From VBDM01 sp035702665 (GTDB lineage: Bacteria > Pseudomonadota > Gammaproteobacteria > Burkholderiales > SG8-39), in the NCBI GenBank assembly GCA_035702665.1, contig DASSQD010000035.1, positions 18,946-82,945 on the forward strand: 64,000 bases of DNA. Reading direction: 5' to 3'. The number at the start of each line of letters is the position of its first letter. Position 1 is the stretch's first letter. Of this stretch, positions 8,940-17,257 are shown in pieces. The notes under the pieces were generated by a model, which was not told where the DNA came from, did no database searches, and worked only from the letters and a program-made list of their open reading frames with translations. The translations under genes and the position numbers were made by a program.

Positions 8940-8982
8940 TTGACTTCCGTCAATGTCGCGGGAAATGTTCACACCGTATAGT
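8940..8982 (+). promoter_or_regulatory. FNR/CRP-type box and -10 element for fhs
   Basis: TTGACTTCCGTCAA at 8940-8953 is a perfect palindrome identical in its half-sites to the fds and oxc boxes. TATAGT at 8977-8982 is a five-of-six -10 match. Their centres are exactly 33 bp apart, as at fds. The predicted transcript starts near 8989, leaving a leader of about 40 bases before the fhs ATG. Confidence 0.75.
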
Positions 8983-9028
8983 GCTCGTCCGAAGCGAAAG
9001 ATCCCTCGGAATCCCCAAGGAGCTGCAG

Positions 9029-10699
9029 ATGCCGTCCGATATCGAAATCGCACAGAAAGCCAAGCTCGAGCGCATATCCAAGATCGCGCTGTCGAAGCTC
9101 GGCATCCCCGAGGAGCATCTCGAGCCCTACGGTCACTACAAGGCGAAAGTCTCGCTCAAGTATCTCGACAGCCTGAAGGCACGGCCCAACGCGAAGCTGG
9201 TCCTGGTGACCGCGATCAGCCCGACGCCCGCGGGCGAGGGCAAGACCACCACCACGGTGGGCCTGGGCGACGCGCTCAACCACATCGGCAAGAAGGCGAT
9301 GATCTGCCTGCGCGAACCCTCGCTCGGACCGGTGTTCGGAATGAAGGGCGGCGCCGCCGGCGGCGGCTACGCGCAGGTCGTCCCGATGGAGGACATCAAC
9401 CTGCATTTCACGGGCGACTTCAACGCCATCGCGCTCGCCAACAATCTGCTCGCTGCGATGATCGACAACCACATCCATCACGGCAACGAGCTCGGGATCG
9501 ACGTGCGCCGCATCACCTGGAAGCGCGTCGTCGACATGAACGACCGCGCGCTGCGCGACATCACCGTCAGCCTGGGCGGCCCGGGCAACGGCTACCCGCG
9601 CCAGGACGGGTTCGACATCGTCGTCGCCTCGGAGGTCATGGCGATCTTCTGCCTGTCGACCTCGCTCGACGATCTGAAGGAGCGCCTGGGCAAGATCGTC
9701 GTCGGCTACACGCGCGAACAGAAGCCGGTCCTCGCCCGCGACCTGCAGGCGCACGGCGCGATGACGGTGCTGCTGAAGGACGCGATCCAGCCCAATCTGG
9801 TGCAGACGCTCGAGAACAATCCGGCGTTCATCCACGGCGGGCCCTTCGCCAACATCGCGCACGGGTGCAACTCGGTGATCGCGACGAAATCGGCGATGAA
9901 GCTCGTCGACTACGTGGTCACCGAGGCGGGTTTCGGCGCCGACCTAGGCGCAGAGAAATTCATCGACATCAAGTGCCGGAAGTCGGGGCTGCGCCCTTCG
10001 GCCGCGGTGATCGTGGCGACCGTGCGCGCGATGAAGTACCACGGCGGCGCGGATCTCAAGACCATCACCCAGGAGAACCTGGAAGCGCTGGAGAAGGGCA
10101 TCACCAATCTCGAGCGCCACGTCGAGAACGTGCAAAAGAACTACGGCATTCCCTGCGTGGTCTCGATCAACCGCTTCACGCACGACACGCCGGCGGAGCT
10201 CGACCTGCTCAAGTCGCGCATCGCGAAGCTCGGCGCCAAGGTGGTGCTCGCGACGCACTGGGGTGACGGCGGCAAGGGCGCGGCGGAGCTGGCGCGCATC
10301 GTCGTCGACCTGTGCGAGCAGAAGAACGACTTCCAGTTCGTGTACGACGACAAGGACGCGCTCTGGGACAAGATCAACAAGATCGCGAAGAAAATCTACC
10401 GCGCGAGCGAGGTCACCGCGGATGCCAAGGTGCGCGGCCAGATCAAGAAGCTGCAGGAGGACGGCTACGGGAACTACCCGGTGTGCGTCGCGAAGACGCA
10501 GTACTCGTTCTCGACCGACCCGCAGTTGCGCGCGGCGCCCTCGAACCATGTGGTGAACATACGGGAGGTGCGCCTTGCCGCGGGCGCCGAGTTCATCGTG
10601 ATGGTCTGCGGCGACATCATGACGATGCCGGGATTGCCCAAGGTCCCCTCGTCGGTCAAGATCGACCTGGTCGACGGCAAGGTGGTCGGGCTGTTCTGA
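9029..10699 (+). CDS. fhs: Formate--tetrahydrofolate ligase
   Basis: 556 residues, the normal family length. It catalyses ATP-dependent condensation of formate with tetrahydrofolate to 10-formyl-THF. Visible family features are the N-terminal LVLVTAISPTPAGEGKTTTTVGL (P-loop-like PAGEGKTT), LREPSLGPVFGMKGGAAGGGYAQV, and DFNAIALANNLLAAMIDNH. I chose the ATG at 9029, preceded by AAGGAG at 9017-9022, over an in-frame upstream start that lacks such a site. The gene is the second exit for formate in this region, alongside formate dehydrogenase, and has the same palindromic box upstream. terC follows 49 bp downstream and may be cotranscribed. Confidence 0.96.
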   Translation: MPSDIEIAQKAKLERISKIALSKLGIPEEHLEPYGHYKAKVSLKYLDSLKARPNAKLVLVTAISPTPAGEGKTTTTVGLGDALNHIGKKAMICLREPSLGPVFGMKGGAAGGGYAQVVPMEDINLHFTGDFNAIALANNLLAAMIDNHIHHGNELGIDVRRITWKRVVDMNDRALRDITVSLGGPGNGYPRQDGFDIVVASEVMAIFCLSTSLDDLKERLGKIVVGYTREQKPVLARDLQAHGAMTVLLKDAIQPNLVQTLENNPAFIHGGPFANIAHGCNSVIATKSAMKLVDYVVTEAGFGADLGAEKFIDIKCRKSGLRPSAAVIVATVRAMKYHGGADLKTITQENLEALEKGITNLERHVENVQKNYGIPCVVSINRFTHDTPAELDLLKSRIAKLGAKVVLATHWGDGGKGAAELARIVVDLCEQKNDFQFVYDDKDALWDKINKIAKKIYRASEVTADAKVRGQIKKLQEDGYGNYPVCVAKTQYSFSTDPQLRAAPSNHVVNIREVRLAAGAEFIVMVCGDIMTMPGLPKVPSSVKIDLVDGKVVGLF

Positions 10700-10748
10700 C
10701 CGGGCGCAGCGCGGGCAGGCCGGCTGGCGCGGGAGGAGCGTTCGCTGG

Positions 10749-11447
10749 ATGGAAGAGTTTCTGACGGCGCAGTTCTGGCTGGGACTCGGGACGATCGTCT
10801 GGGTCAACGTCATCCTTTCCGGCGACAACGCGGTCGTTATCGCGCTCGCCGCCCGGTCCCTTCCGGAGCCCCAGCGCAGACAGGCGGTGCTGTGGGGCGC
10901 CGGTGCGGCCGTGGTGCTGCGGATCGTCCTCACCGTCGTCGCCGTCAAGCTGCTCGAGCTGCCGTATCTCAAGCTGATCGGCGCCGTGCTGCTCCTCTGG
11001 ATCGCCGTGCAGCTGCTGGTTCCCGAGGACGAGAGCGGCGAGGACGACGCGCACTCCAGCGCCCATCTGCTGGGGGCGATCAAGACCATCCTGATCGCGG
11101 ATCTGGTCATGAGCGTGGACAACGTTCTCGCCGTGGCCGCGGCCGCGAAGGGGAGCTTTCTGCTGCTCGTCATCGGCCTGGCGATCAGCATCCCGCTGGT
11201 GGTATTCGGCGCCACCATGCTCATGGGGCTGATGGAGCGATACCCACTGATCGTAACGCTGGGTGCCGCGATTCTCGGGTGGACCGCCGGGGACATGGGG
11301 GTCACCGACCCAGCGCTCGCTCATTGGATCGTGACCAACATGCAATGGATACGCACCTTCGAGGTCGTGCCCTCGCTCGGCGCCGTGGCGGTGGTCGCCG
11401 TCGGCAAGTGGCTCGCCGGGCGCAAGCGGCGAGCGCCGCCGGCCTAG
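10749..11447 (+). CDS. TerC/YjbE-family integral membrane protein
   Basis: 232 residues with seven or so hydrophobic segments. NVILSGDNAVVIALAARSLP near the N-terminus and DLVMSVDNVLAVAAAA in the middle are the two repeated acidic (S-x-DN-x) motifs of the TerC superfamily, which line a metal path. YjbE/Alx/MntP-type members are associated with manganese export or tellurite and alkaline responses. The substrate cannot be read from sequence. GGGAGGAG precedes the ATG. It lies between fhs and the TTT transporter genes, so it may be read from the fhs promoter, but a biochemical link with formate or oxalate is not evident. Confidence 0.85.
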   Translation: MEEFLTAQFWLGLGTIVWVNVILSGDNAVVIALAARSLPEPQRRQAVLWGAGAAVVLRIVLTVVAVKLLELPYLKLIGAVLLLWIAVQLLVPEDESGEDDAHSSAHLLGAIKTILIADLVMSVDNVLAVAAAAKGSFLLLVIGLAISIPLVVFGATMLMGLMERYPLIVTLGAAILGWTAGDMGVTDPALAHWIVTNMQWIRTFEVVPSLGAVAVVAVGKWLAGRKRRAPPA

Positions 11448-11471
11448 GGTGGGGCGGACATCGGCTCAGAC

Positions 11472-11513
11472 TTGATTCCAATCAAGAGTGCTTCCGGTAT
11501 TTCTGGTAATAAT
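11472..11513 (+). promoter_or_regulatory. FNR/CRP-type box and -10 element for the tct operon
   Basis: TTGATTCCAATCAA at 11472-11485 is a perfect match to the classic FNR box (TTGAT-N4-ATCAA) and differs from the other three boxes only in the inner base of each half-site. AATAAT at 11508-11513 lies 32 bp from the box centre. The leader to the tctC start is then about 120 bases. A second AT-rich hexamer (TATAAA near 11573) might be an additional -10, but no -35 is visible for it. Confidence 0.7.
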
Positions 11514-11639
11514 GGTCCCGCTGTGCGAGGTCGAGGTCGCCGACGCGGTCCGGCAGGTGCGGGGCCGCGCAATATAAAATGTCACAGGCGAGGCATGGGG
11601 CCGACGCGGAAAGGGACGCAAGTTCCAAAGGAGAGAGAG

Positions 11640-12641
11640 ATGCCGTTCGATACCTATCGTGTGAGAGTTCTGTTGCTGGCTGCGATTGGCGCGGCCGTTC
11701 CCGGCGCGACGTTCGCGGCCTGGGAGCCGACGAAAACGGTGGAATTCATCGTGCCCGCCGGAACGGGCGGCGGCGCCGATCAGATGGCACGCTTCATCCA
11801 GGGCATCGTCGCCAAGCATAAGCTGATGAAGCAGCCGATGGTCGTCATCAACAAGGCGGGCGGCGCGGGCGCCGAAGGCTTCCTCGACGTCAAGGACGCC
11901 AAGGGCGACGCGCACAAGCTCATCATCACGCTGTCCAACCTGTTCACCACCCCGCTCGCCACCCACACGCCGTTCAACTGGCGCGATCTCACGCCGGTGC
12001 AGATGATGGCGCTGGACAATTTCGTCCTCTGGGTGAACGCCGAGACCCCGTACAAGACTCCGAAGGAATACGTCGACGCGGTGAAGGCGGGAGGCGGCAA
12101 GTTCAAGATGGGCGGCACCGGATCCAAGCAGGAAGACCAGATCATCACCGTGGCCATCGAGAAGCAGACGGGCGCGAAGTTCACCTATATCTCGTACCGC
12201 GGCGGCGGCGAGGTGGCGGTGCAGCTCGTTGGCAAGCACATCGATTCGACGGTCAACAATCCGATCGAAGCGGTGGCGCAGTGGCGCGCCGGAACCCTGC
12301 GGCCGCTGTGCGTGTTCGACTCGAAGCGCATGCCGTACAAGACCTTGGTCACCAAGACGATGTCCTGGTACGACATTCCCACCTGCAAGGAGAAAGGTCT
12401 CGACGTCGAGTACCTGATGCTGCGCGGGATCTTCATGGCTGGCGGCGTGACCGCCGATCAGGTCCAGTACTACGTCGACCTCATGAAGAAGGTGCGCGAG
12501 ACGCCCGAGTGGAAGGACTTTCTCGAGCAGGGCGCGTTCAACCAGACCACATTGAACGGCAAAGATTACGAAGCCTGGGTCGCGCACGAAGAAGCCCGGC
12601 ACATGCTCCTCATGAAGGAAGCGGGGTTCCTCGCGAAGTAG
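11640..12641 (+). CDS. tctC: Tripartite tricarboxylate transporter substrate-binding protein (TctC/Bug family)
   Basis: 333 residues from the ATG at 11640, behind AAAGGAG. A signal peptide is evident (MPFDTYRVRVLLLAAIGAAV, cleavage probably after TFAA). The mature start, WEPTKTVEFIVPAGTGGGADQMARF, is the conserved Bug/TctC opening whose glycine-rich loop contacts a carboxylate ligand. Bug proteins deliver organic acids to the TctAB membrane complex, both encoded immediately downstream. Because the operon has the same palindromic box as fds, fhs and oxc and sits between fhs and oxc, a small dicarboxylate such as oxalate is a reasonable inferred ligand. Most characterised Bug proteins bind citrate, tricarballylate or aromatic acids, so the ligand is uncertain. 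Confidence 0.92.
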   Translation: MPFDTYRVRVLLLAAIGAAVPGATFAAWEPTKTVEFIVPAGTGGGADQMARFIQGIVAKHKLMKQPMVVINKAGGAGAEGFLDVKDAKGDAHKLIITLSNLFTTPLATHTPFNWRDLTPVQMMALDNFVLWVNAETPYKTPKEYVDAVKAGGGKFKMGGTGSKQEDQIITVAIEKQTGAKFTYISYRGGGEVAVQLVGKHIDSTVNNPIEAVAQWRAGTLRPLCVFDSKRMPYKTLVTKTMSWYDIPTCKEKGLDVEYLMLRGIFMAGGVTADQVQYYVDLMKKVRETPEWKDFLEQGAFNQTTLNGKDYEAWVAHEEARHMLLMKEAGFLAK

Positions 12642-12702
12642 CTTGTCGCGCGGGCGTGCTCCGCGCGCACCGGGCCGGCGGGCAGATCGAGGGGGCGAGG
12701 GC

Positions 12703-13206
12703 GTGGAAAACGGTACGGATCGTTCGGCGGCGTCGGCGCGCGCGGTTGAAATCGGCGTCGCGGCGGTGATCCTGCTTTTCGGTCTGGTGGTCGCGGTGGA
12801 CAGCCTTCGGCTGGGCGCGAGATGGGGGGAGGACGGGCCGATGCCTGGATATTTCCCCTTCTACGTCGGCCTGCTCATCTGCTTCTCCAGCGCGATGGTT
12901 CTCGTGCGGGGAATACGAAACCGCGCGCTCGCCCGGGAATCCTTTGTGTCGCGCGGCGAGCTGGGGAAGATCCTGGTGGTCCTGGTGCCCTCGATCGTCT
13001 ACGTCGGAATCATCGCTTACCTGGGCTTCTATGTGGCCTCGGTGCTGTTCATCGCGTACTTCATGCGGCGGCTGGGCAAGTATTCGTGGCTCATGGTCGT
13101 GCCCGTTTCGGTCGGCGTGATCGTGGCCTTCTTCCTCACATTCGAAATCTGGTTCGCGGTTCCCCTGCCCAAGGGGCCCCTTGAAGCCGCGCTTGGCCTA
13201 GGCTGA
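12703..13206 (+). CDS. tctB: Tripartite tricarboxylate transporter small membrane subunit (TctB)
   Basis: About 167 residues if the GTG at 12703 is used. A purine-rich GAGGGGGCGAGG stretch precedes it, whereas the frame-opening TTG at 12643 has no such signal. Four hydrophobic helices are visible, with the family-typical GPMPGYFPFYVGLLI between helices 1 and 2. TctB is the poorly conserved small subunit that partners TctA. Its position between tctC and tctA gives the usual C-B-A order. Confidence 0.85.
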   Translation: MENGTDRSAASARAVEIGVAAVILLFGLVVAVDSLRLGARWGEDGPMPGYFPFYVGLLICFSSAMVLVRGIRNRALARESFVSRGELGKILVVLVPSIVYVGIIAYLGFYVASVLFIAYFMRRLGKYSWLMVVPVSVGVIVAFFLTFEIWFAVPLPKGPLEAALGLG

Positions 13207-13243
13207 GATCCGGCGAGGCGCGCAGCGGGCAAGGAGGAGCCTG

Positions 13244-14761
13244 GTGGAAGAAATCAACGCGTTGCTGCAGGGCTTCGGGGTCGCGCTGTCGCCCTTCAAC
13301 CTGCTGCTGATGTTCGTGGGCGTCGTTCTCGGCATCATCATCGGAGTGCTGCCCGGCCTGGGCGGGGCCAATGGCGTCGCCATCCTGCTGCCGCTCACGT
13401 TCTCCATGTCGCAGCAGCCTGGCGGGACCACTTCCGCGATCATCCTTCTTTCCTGCATCTACTGGGGCGCGCTTTTCGGCGGGGCGATCACTTCCATCCT
13501 GTTCAACATCCCCGGCGAGCCGTGGTCGGTCGCGACGACGTTCGATGGCTATCCGCTCGCGCAGAAAGGGCGCGCGGGCAGCGCGCTGACCGCGGCGTTC
13601 ACATCGTCCTTCTTCGGCGCCTTCATCGCCGTGGTCATGATCACGTTCCTGTCGCCGGTCGTCGCGAAGTTCGCGCTCGAGTTCGGGCCGCCGGAGTTTT
13701 TTTCGGTCTATCTGCTCACCTTCTGCGCCTTCGTGGGAATGAGCAGCGGCAACGCGTTCAAGACGATTTCCTCGATGATGATCGGTTTCGCTCTCGCCGC
13801 CGTGGGCCTGGACAGCGTCACCGGGACGCTGCGACTGACGTTCGGATTCACCGTGCTGCTGAAGGGGTTCGATTTCCTGATCGCCGTCATCGGGTTGTTC
13901 GGCATCGGCGAGATCCTGGAGACGCTCGAGGAAGGACTCGCCTTCAAGGGAGCCCAGGCCAAGATCAACGCCAAGGTGGTGCTGGAGACCTGGAAGGAGC
14001 TGCCGCGCTATTGGGCGACGTCGCTCCGCGCCGCCGCCGTGGGCTGCTTCATGGGGATCGTTCCGGGCGGCGCGACGCCGGCGTCCTTCATGAGTTACGG
14101 CCTGGCGCAGCGCCTGTCGAAGAACGGCTCGAGCTTCGGCACCGGAATCGTCGAGGGCGTGGTGGCGCCGGAAACGGCGGCCCATGCCGCGGGAACCTCC
14201 GCGCTCTTGCCGATGATCACCCTGGGGGTTCCGGGGTCGCCCACCGCGGCGGTGCTGCTCGGAGGCCTGCTGATCTGGGGGCTGCAGCCCGGGCCGCTGC
14301 TCTTCGTCGAGAAGCCTGATTTCGTGTGGGGCCTGATCGCCAGCATGTACCTGGGGAATATCGCGGGACTGATCGTAGTGCTTACCTGCGTGCCCCTGTT
14401 CGCCGCGATCCTGAGGATTCCGTTCTCGATCATCGCGCCGGTGATCATCGTGATCTGCGCGATCGGCGCGTACACCGTGCACAACTCGATGTTCGACGTC
14501 TATCTGATGCTGATCTTCGGCGTGATCGGCTACGCGTTCAAGAAGCTCGGCTATCCCCTCGCGCCGATGGTGCTGGCCTTGGTCCTGGGCGATCGGGCGG
14601 AGGAGAACTTCCGCAACGCGATCAAGGGATCCCAGGGGGATCTGACGGTGTTCTTCTCCAATCCCCTCGTGGGAGGGCTGACGGGCCTCGCGCTCTGCCT
14701 GCTCTTCTGGCCGCTGCTCAGGGCGCTCTGGGGCGCGGTGTTGGGCAGACGCGCGGTCTAG
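13244..14761 (+). CDS. tctA: Tripartite tricarboxylate transporter large membrane subunit (TctA)
   Basis: 505 residues, starting at GTG with AAGGAGGA six bases upstream. Around eleven to twelve membrane helices are visible. Conserved TctA signatures are GVLPGLGGANGVAILLPLTF near residue 30 and the related second-half motif GIVPGGATPASFMSYG with APETAAHAAGTSALLPMITLGVPGSPTAAVLLGG. TctA is the secondary-transport channel of the TTT system and takes substrate from TctC. Its TAG stop overlaps the TAG stop of the convergent regulator gene (shared CTAG at 14758-14761), so no terminator separates the two. Confidence 0.95.
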   Translation: MEEINALLQGFGVALSPFNLLLMFVGVVLGIIIGVLPGLGGANGVAILLPLTFSMSQQPGGTTSAIILLSCIYWGALFGGAITSILFNIPGEPWSVATTFDGYPLAQKGRAGSALTAAFTSSFFGAFIAVVMITFLSPVVAKFALEFGPPEFFSVYLLTFCAFVGMSSGNAFKTISSMMIGFALAAVGLDSVTGTLRLTFGFTVLLKGFDFLIAVIGLFGIGEILETLEEGLAFKGAQAKINAKVVLETWKELPRYWATSLRAAAVGCFMGIVPGGATPASFMSYGLAQRLSKNGSSFGTGIVEGVVAPETAAHAAGTSALLPMITLGVPGSPTAAVLLGGLLIWGLQPGPLLFVEKPDFVWGLIASMYLGNIAGLIVVLTCVPLFAAILRIPFSIIAPVIIVICAIGAYTVHNSMFDVYLMLIFGVIGYAFKKLGYPLAPMVLALVLGDRAEENFRNAIKGSQGDLTVFFSNPLVGGLTGLALCLLFWPLLRALWGAVLGRRAV

Positions 14762-15363
14762 GCGACGCGCTGCTTGAGCCGCGAGAGGGTCTCGGGCGTG
14801 AGGTTGAGGTAGGACGCCAGTTCTTTCTTGGGGATGCGCCCGATCAGGTCGGTGTGCTTGCGCATGAAGCGCGCGAGCCGGCCCGGAGCGTCGAGCAGGT
14901 GCAGAGTAATCGTGTGCGCCATGACCTCGGACATGAGGCGCATGACCTCGTGCTCGAAGCGGAGCTTCACTTCGGCGTGGCGCTCGAGGAACTCGACCCA
15001 ATGAGGCATCGACAAGCGCGCGACCCGCACCTTGGTGACCGCGGCGATGCTGTACGGCATCGGGGTCTTCATGCGCCACGCCGCGTAGGAGGTGTCCATG
15101 TCGGTTTCGGCCGCGAAGCGCAGGATCATCTCCTTGCCCTGAGGATTGCTCACGACGCGCTTGAGTATCCCGTCCAGGATGAAGAACTGCTCCATGTTCG
15201 TGCCGCCCTGCCTGACCAGTGGCTCGCCCTTGCGGTACTCGGCGACCTCCAGCTGGGGCTCGAGGTCGTCCCAGGCGGCACCCGGCATTTCGCGCAGGAT
15301 CAGGTTCTGCTTGAGCTGCAGCCGGATGGTATTGCGCTGCGGGTGATTGACGATCCCCGACAC
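14758..15363 (-). CDS. Crp/Fnr-family transcriptional regulator without cysteines
   Basis: A cyclic-nucleotide-binding-like beta roll (about residues 30-135), a dimerisation helix, and a C-terminal helix-turn-helix. The recognition helix reads LTPETLSRLKQ; the E-x-x-S-R arrangement is what FNR uses to read TTGAT half-sites, matching the palindromes upstream of four nearby operons. There is no cysteine, so it cannot hold FNR's oxygen-sensing Fe-S cluster, and the cAMP-binding arginine/serine signature of CRP is not obvious. The effector is unknown; oxalate, formate or an acyl-CoA are guesses. The frame extends to a TTG at 15423 inside the oxc box. I prefer the GTG at 15363 (201 residues), though a start between these is possible. 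It is divergent from oxc and may be autoregulated. Confidence 0.88.
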   Translation of the reverse strand: MSGIVNHPQRNTIRLQLKQNLILREMPGAAWDDLEPQLEVAEYRKGEPLVRQGGTNMEQFFILDGILKRVVSNPQGKEMILRFAAETDMDTSYAAWRMKTPMPYSIAAVTKVRVARLSMPHWVEFLERHAEVKLRFEHEVMRLMSEVMAHTITLHLLDAPGRLARFMRKHTDLIGRIPKKELASYLNLTPETLSRLKQRVA

Positions 15364-15409
15364 GGATAGCGGGTGCACGAACGGTGAGCCGGCAATTAAG
15401 CGGGATTTA

Positions 15410-15451
15410 TTGACTACAGTCAAGGTTGAGGTCGCAGTACGACCTTAGACT
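15410..15451 (+). promoter_or_regulatory. FNR/CRP-type box in the regulator-oxc divergent promoter
   Basis: TTGACTACAGTCAA at 15410-15423 is a perfect palindrome. TAGACT at 15446-15451 is a four-of-six -10 match 32 bp from its centre, on the oxc side. On the other strand a TTAATT hexamer at 15393-15398 lies only 21 bp from the box centre, so the same site would cover the -35 region of the regulator gene, a position suited to autorepression. Confidence 0.7.
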
Positions 15452-15505
15452 TTTCAAGTTTTGGGAGACCGCAGCGTGCGGTCCGGCCAACGCAAGGAGA
15501 CCACC

Positions 15506-17254
15506 ATGGGAACAGTCGAGCCGCAAGTCGCGTCCGGTCCCGACGCGCAAGCACAGCAGGTGACCGACGGCTTCAACCTGGTCATCGATGCCCTGAAGCT
15601 CAACGGCATCGACACGATCTACGGGCTGCCCGGCATTCCGATCACCGACCTCACCCGCCGCGCGCAGGCAGCGGGCCTGCGCGTGCTTTCCTTCCGTCAC
15701 GAGCAGAACGCCGGCTATGCCGCGTCGATCGCAGGTTTCCTGACGCAGAAGCCCGGCATCTGCCTGACCGTATCGGCGCCGGGCTTCCTCAACGGACTCA
15801 ACGCGCTCGCGCACGCGACCGTCAACTGCTTTCCGATGATCCTGATCAGCGGCTCGAGCGAGCGGGAAATCGTCGACCTCCAGCAGGGCGACTACGAGGA
15901 GATGGATCAGCTCGCGATCGCCAAGCCGGTCGCCAAGGCGGCCTTCCGCGTGCTGCACGCCGAGGATATCGGCGTCGGCGTCGCGCGCGCCATCCGCGCC
16001 GCTGTCTCCGGCCGCCCGGGCGGCGTCTACCTCGACATGCCCGCGAAGCTCTTTGCGGAGAGCATCGACGCCGCGGCGGGGAAGAATTCGCTGATCAAGG
16101 TCGTCGACGCCGCGCCGCGCCAGATACCCGCGCCGGAGGCGGTCAAGCGTGCGCTCGACCTGCTGAAGGGCGCGAAGAAGCCGCTCATCATCCTCGGCAA
16201 GGGCGCGGCGTATGCGCAGGCCGATGCCGACATCAAGTCCCTGGTGGAGAAGTCCGGGATTCCCTACTTGCCGATGTCGATGGCCAAGGGGCTGCTGCCC
16301 GACACGCACGAGCTATGCGCCTCCGCCGCCCGCTCCTTCGTGCTGCCCGGCGCCGACGTGGTGATGCTGATCGGCGCGCGCCTCAACTGGCTGCTCTCGC
16401 ACGGCAAGGGCAAGACCTGGGGCGGCAAGGGGTCCAAGGACTGGGGTGGCCAGAAGTTCATCCAGATCGACATCTCGCCTCAGGAAGCGGACAGCAACGT
16501 GCGCATCGACGCGCCACTGGTCGGCGATATTGGGTCCTGCGTATCCGCGCTGCTTGCGGGCGTCGGATCGCTGCCCAGGCCGCCGGCCGAGTGGCTGAAC
16601 GCGGTACATGAGAAGAAGACGACCAACGTCGCCAAGATGGCCGAGACGCTGTCGAAGAATCCCTCGCCGATGAATTTCCACAGCGCGCTGAACGTGGTGC
16701 GCGATGTCGTCAAGGCCAACCCGGACGCGATGCTCGTCAACGAGGGCGCGAATGCCCTCGACTTCACGCGCTCGATCGTCGACATGTACAAGCCGAGAAA
16801 GCGCATCGATGTCGGCACCTGGGGCATCATGGGCGTCGGCATGGGCTACTGCGTCGCAGCGGCCGTAGTCACCCAGCAGCAGGTGATCGCGATCGAGGGC
16901 GACAGCGCCTTCGGCTTCTCCGGCATGGAAGTCGAGACGATCTGCCGCTACAACCTGCCGGTGTGCATCGTGATCATGAACAACAACGGCGTCTACAAGG
17001 GCACCGACGTCGATCCGAACGGCCGCGATCCGGCGCCGACCGTGTTCGTCAAGGGCGCGCGCTACGACAAGCTGATCGAGGCTTTCGGCGGCGCCGGGGT
17101 GAACGCCACGACCCCCGCCGAGCTGAGGAAGGCGATGGAAGACGCGATCCGCTCGAAGAAGCCCACGCTCATCAACGCCGTCATCGACGAGACCGCGGGC
17201 ACCGAGAGCGGTCGCATCACAAGCCTGAACCCGAACGCCGGAAAGAAGAAGTAA
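15506..17254 (+). CDS. oxc: Oxalyl-CoA decarboxylase
   Basis: 582 residues from the ATG at 15506, preceded by AAGGAGA five bases away; an in-frame upstream start at 15461 lacks a site. This ThDP-dependent enzyme converts oxalyl-CoA to formyl-CoA and CO2. Nearly every block can be aligned from memory with Oxalobacter formigenes Oxc: GIDTIYGLPGIPITDL, the catalytic glutamate in SFRHEQNAGYAASIAG, TVSAPGFLNGLNALAHAT, SGSSEREIVDLQQGDYEEMD, and the ThDP/Mg motif GDSAFGFSGMEVETICRYN followed by IVIMNNNGVYKG. frc follows after three bases. Together they turn oxalate into formate and CO2, supplying the fds and fhs enzymes. Confidence 0.97.
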   Translation: MGTVEPQVASGPDAQAQQVTDGFNLVIDALKLNGIDTIYGLPGIPITDLTRRAQAAGLRVLSFRHEQNAGYAASIAGFLTQKPGICLTVSAPGFLNGLNALAHATVNCFPMILISGSSEREIVDLQQGDYEEMDQLAIAKPVAKAAFRVLHAEDIGVGVARAIRAAVSGRPGGVYLDMPAKLFAESIDAAAGKNSLIKVVDAAPRQIPAPEAVKRALDLLKGAKKPLIILGKGAAYAQADADIKSLVEKSGIPYLPMSMAKGLLPDTHELCASAARSFVLPGADVVMLIGARLNWLLSHGKGKTWGGKGSKDWGGQKFIQIDISPQEADSNVRIDAPLVGDIGSCVSALLAGVGSLPRPPAEWLNAVHEKKTTNVAKMAETLSKNPSPMNFHSALNVVRDVVKANPDAMLVNEGANALDFTRSIVDMYKPRKRIDVGTWGIMGVGMGYCVAAAVVTQQQVIAIEGDSAFGFSGMEVETICRYNLPVCIVIMNNNGVYKGTDVDPNGRDPAPTVFVKGARYDKLIEAFGGAGVNATTPAELRKAMEDAIRSKKPTLINAVIDETAGTESGRITSLNPNAGKKK

Positions 17255-17257
17255 GCC

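Noticed and set aside
13136..15079. A 647-codon minus-strand frame across tctA and the regulator gene
   Set aside because: Its sequence is low-complexity Arg/Gln/Glu/His without domains and it is antisense to TctA, whose helices and motifs are unambiguous.
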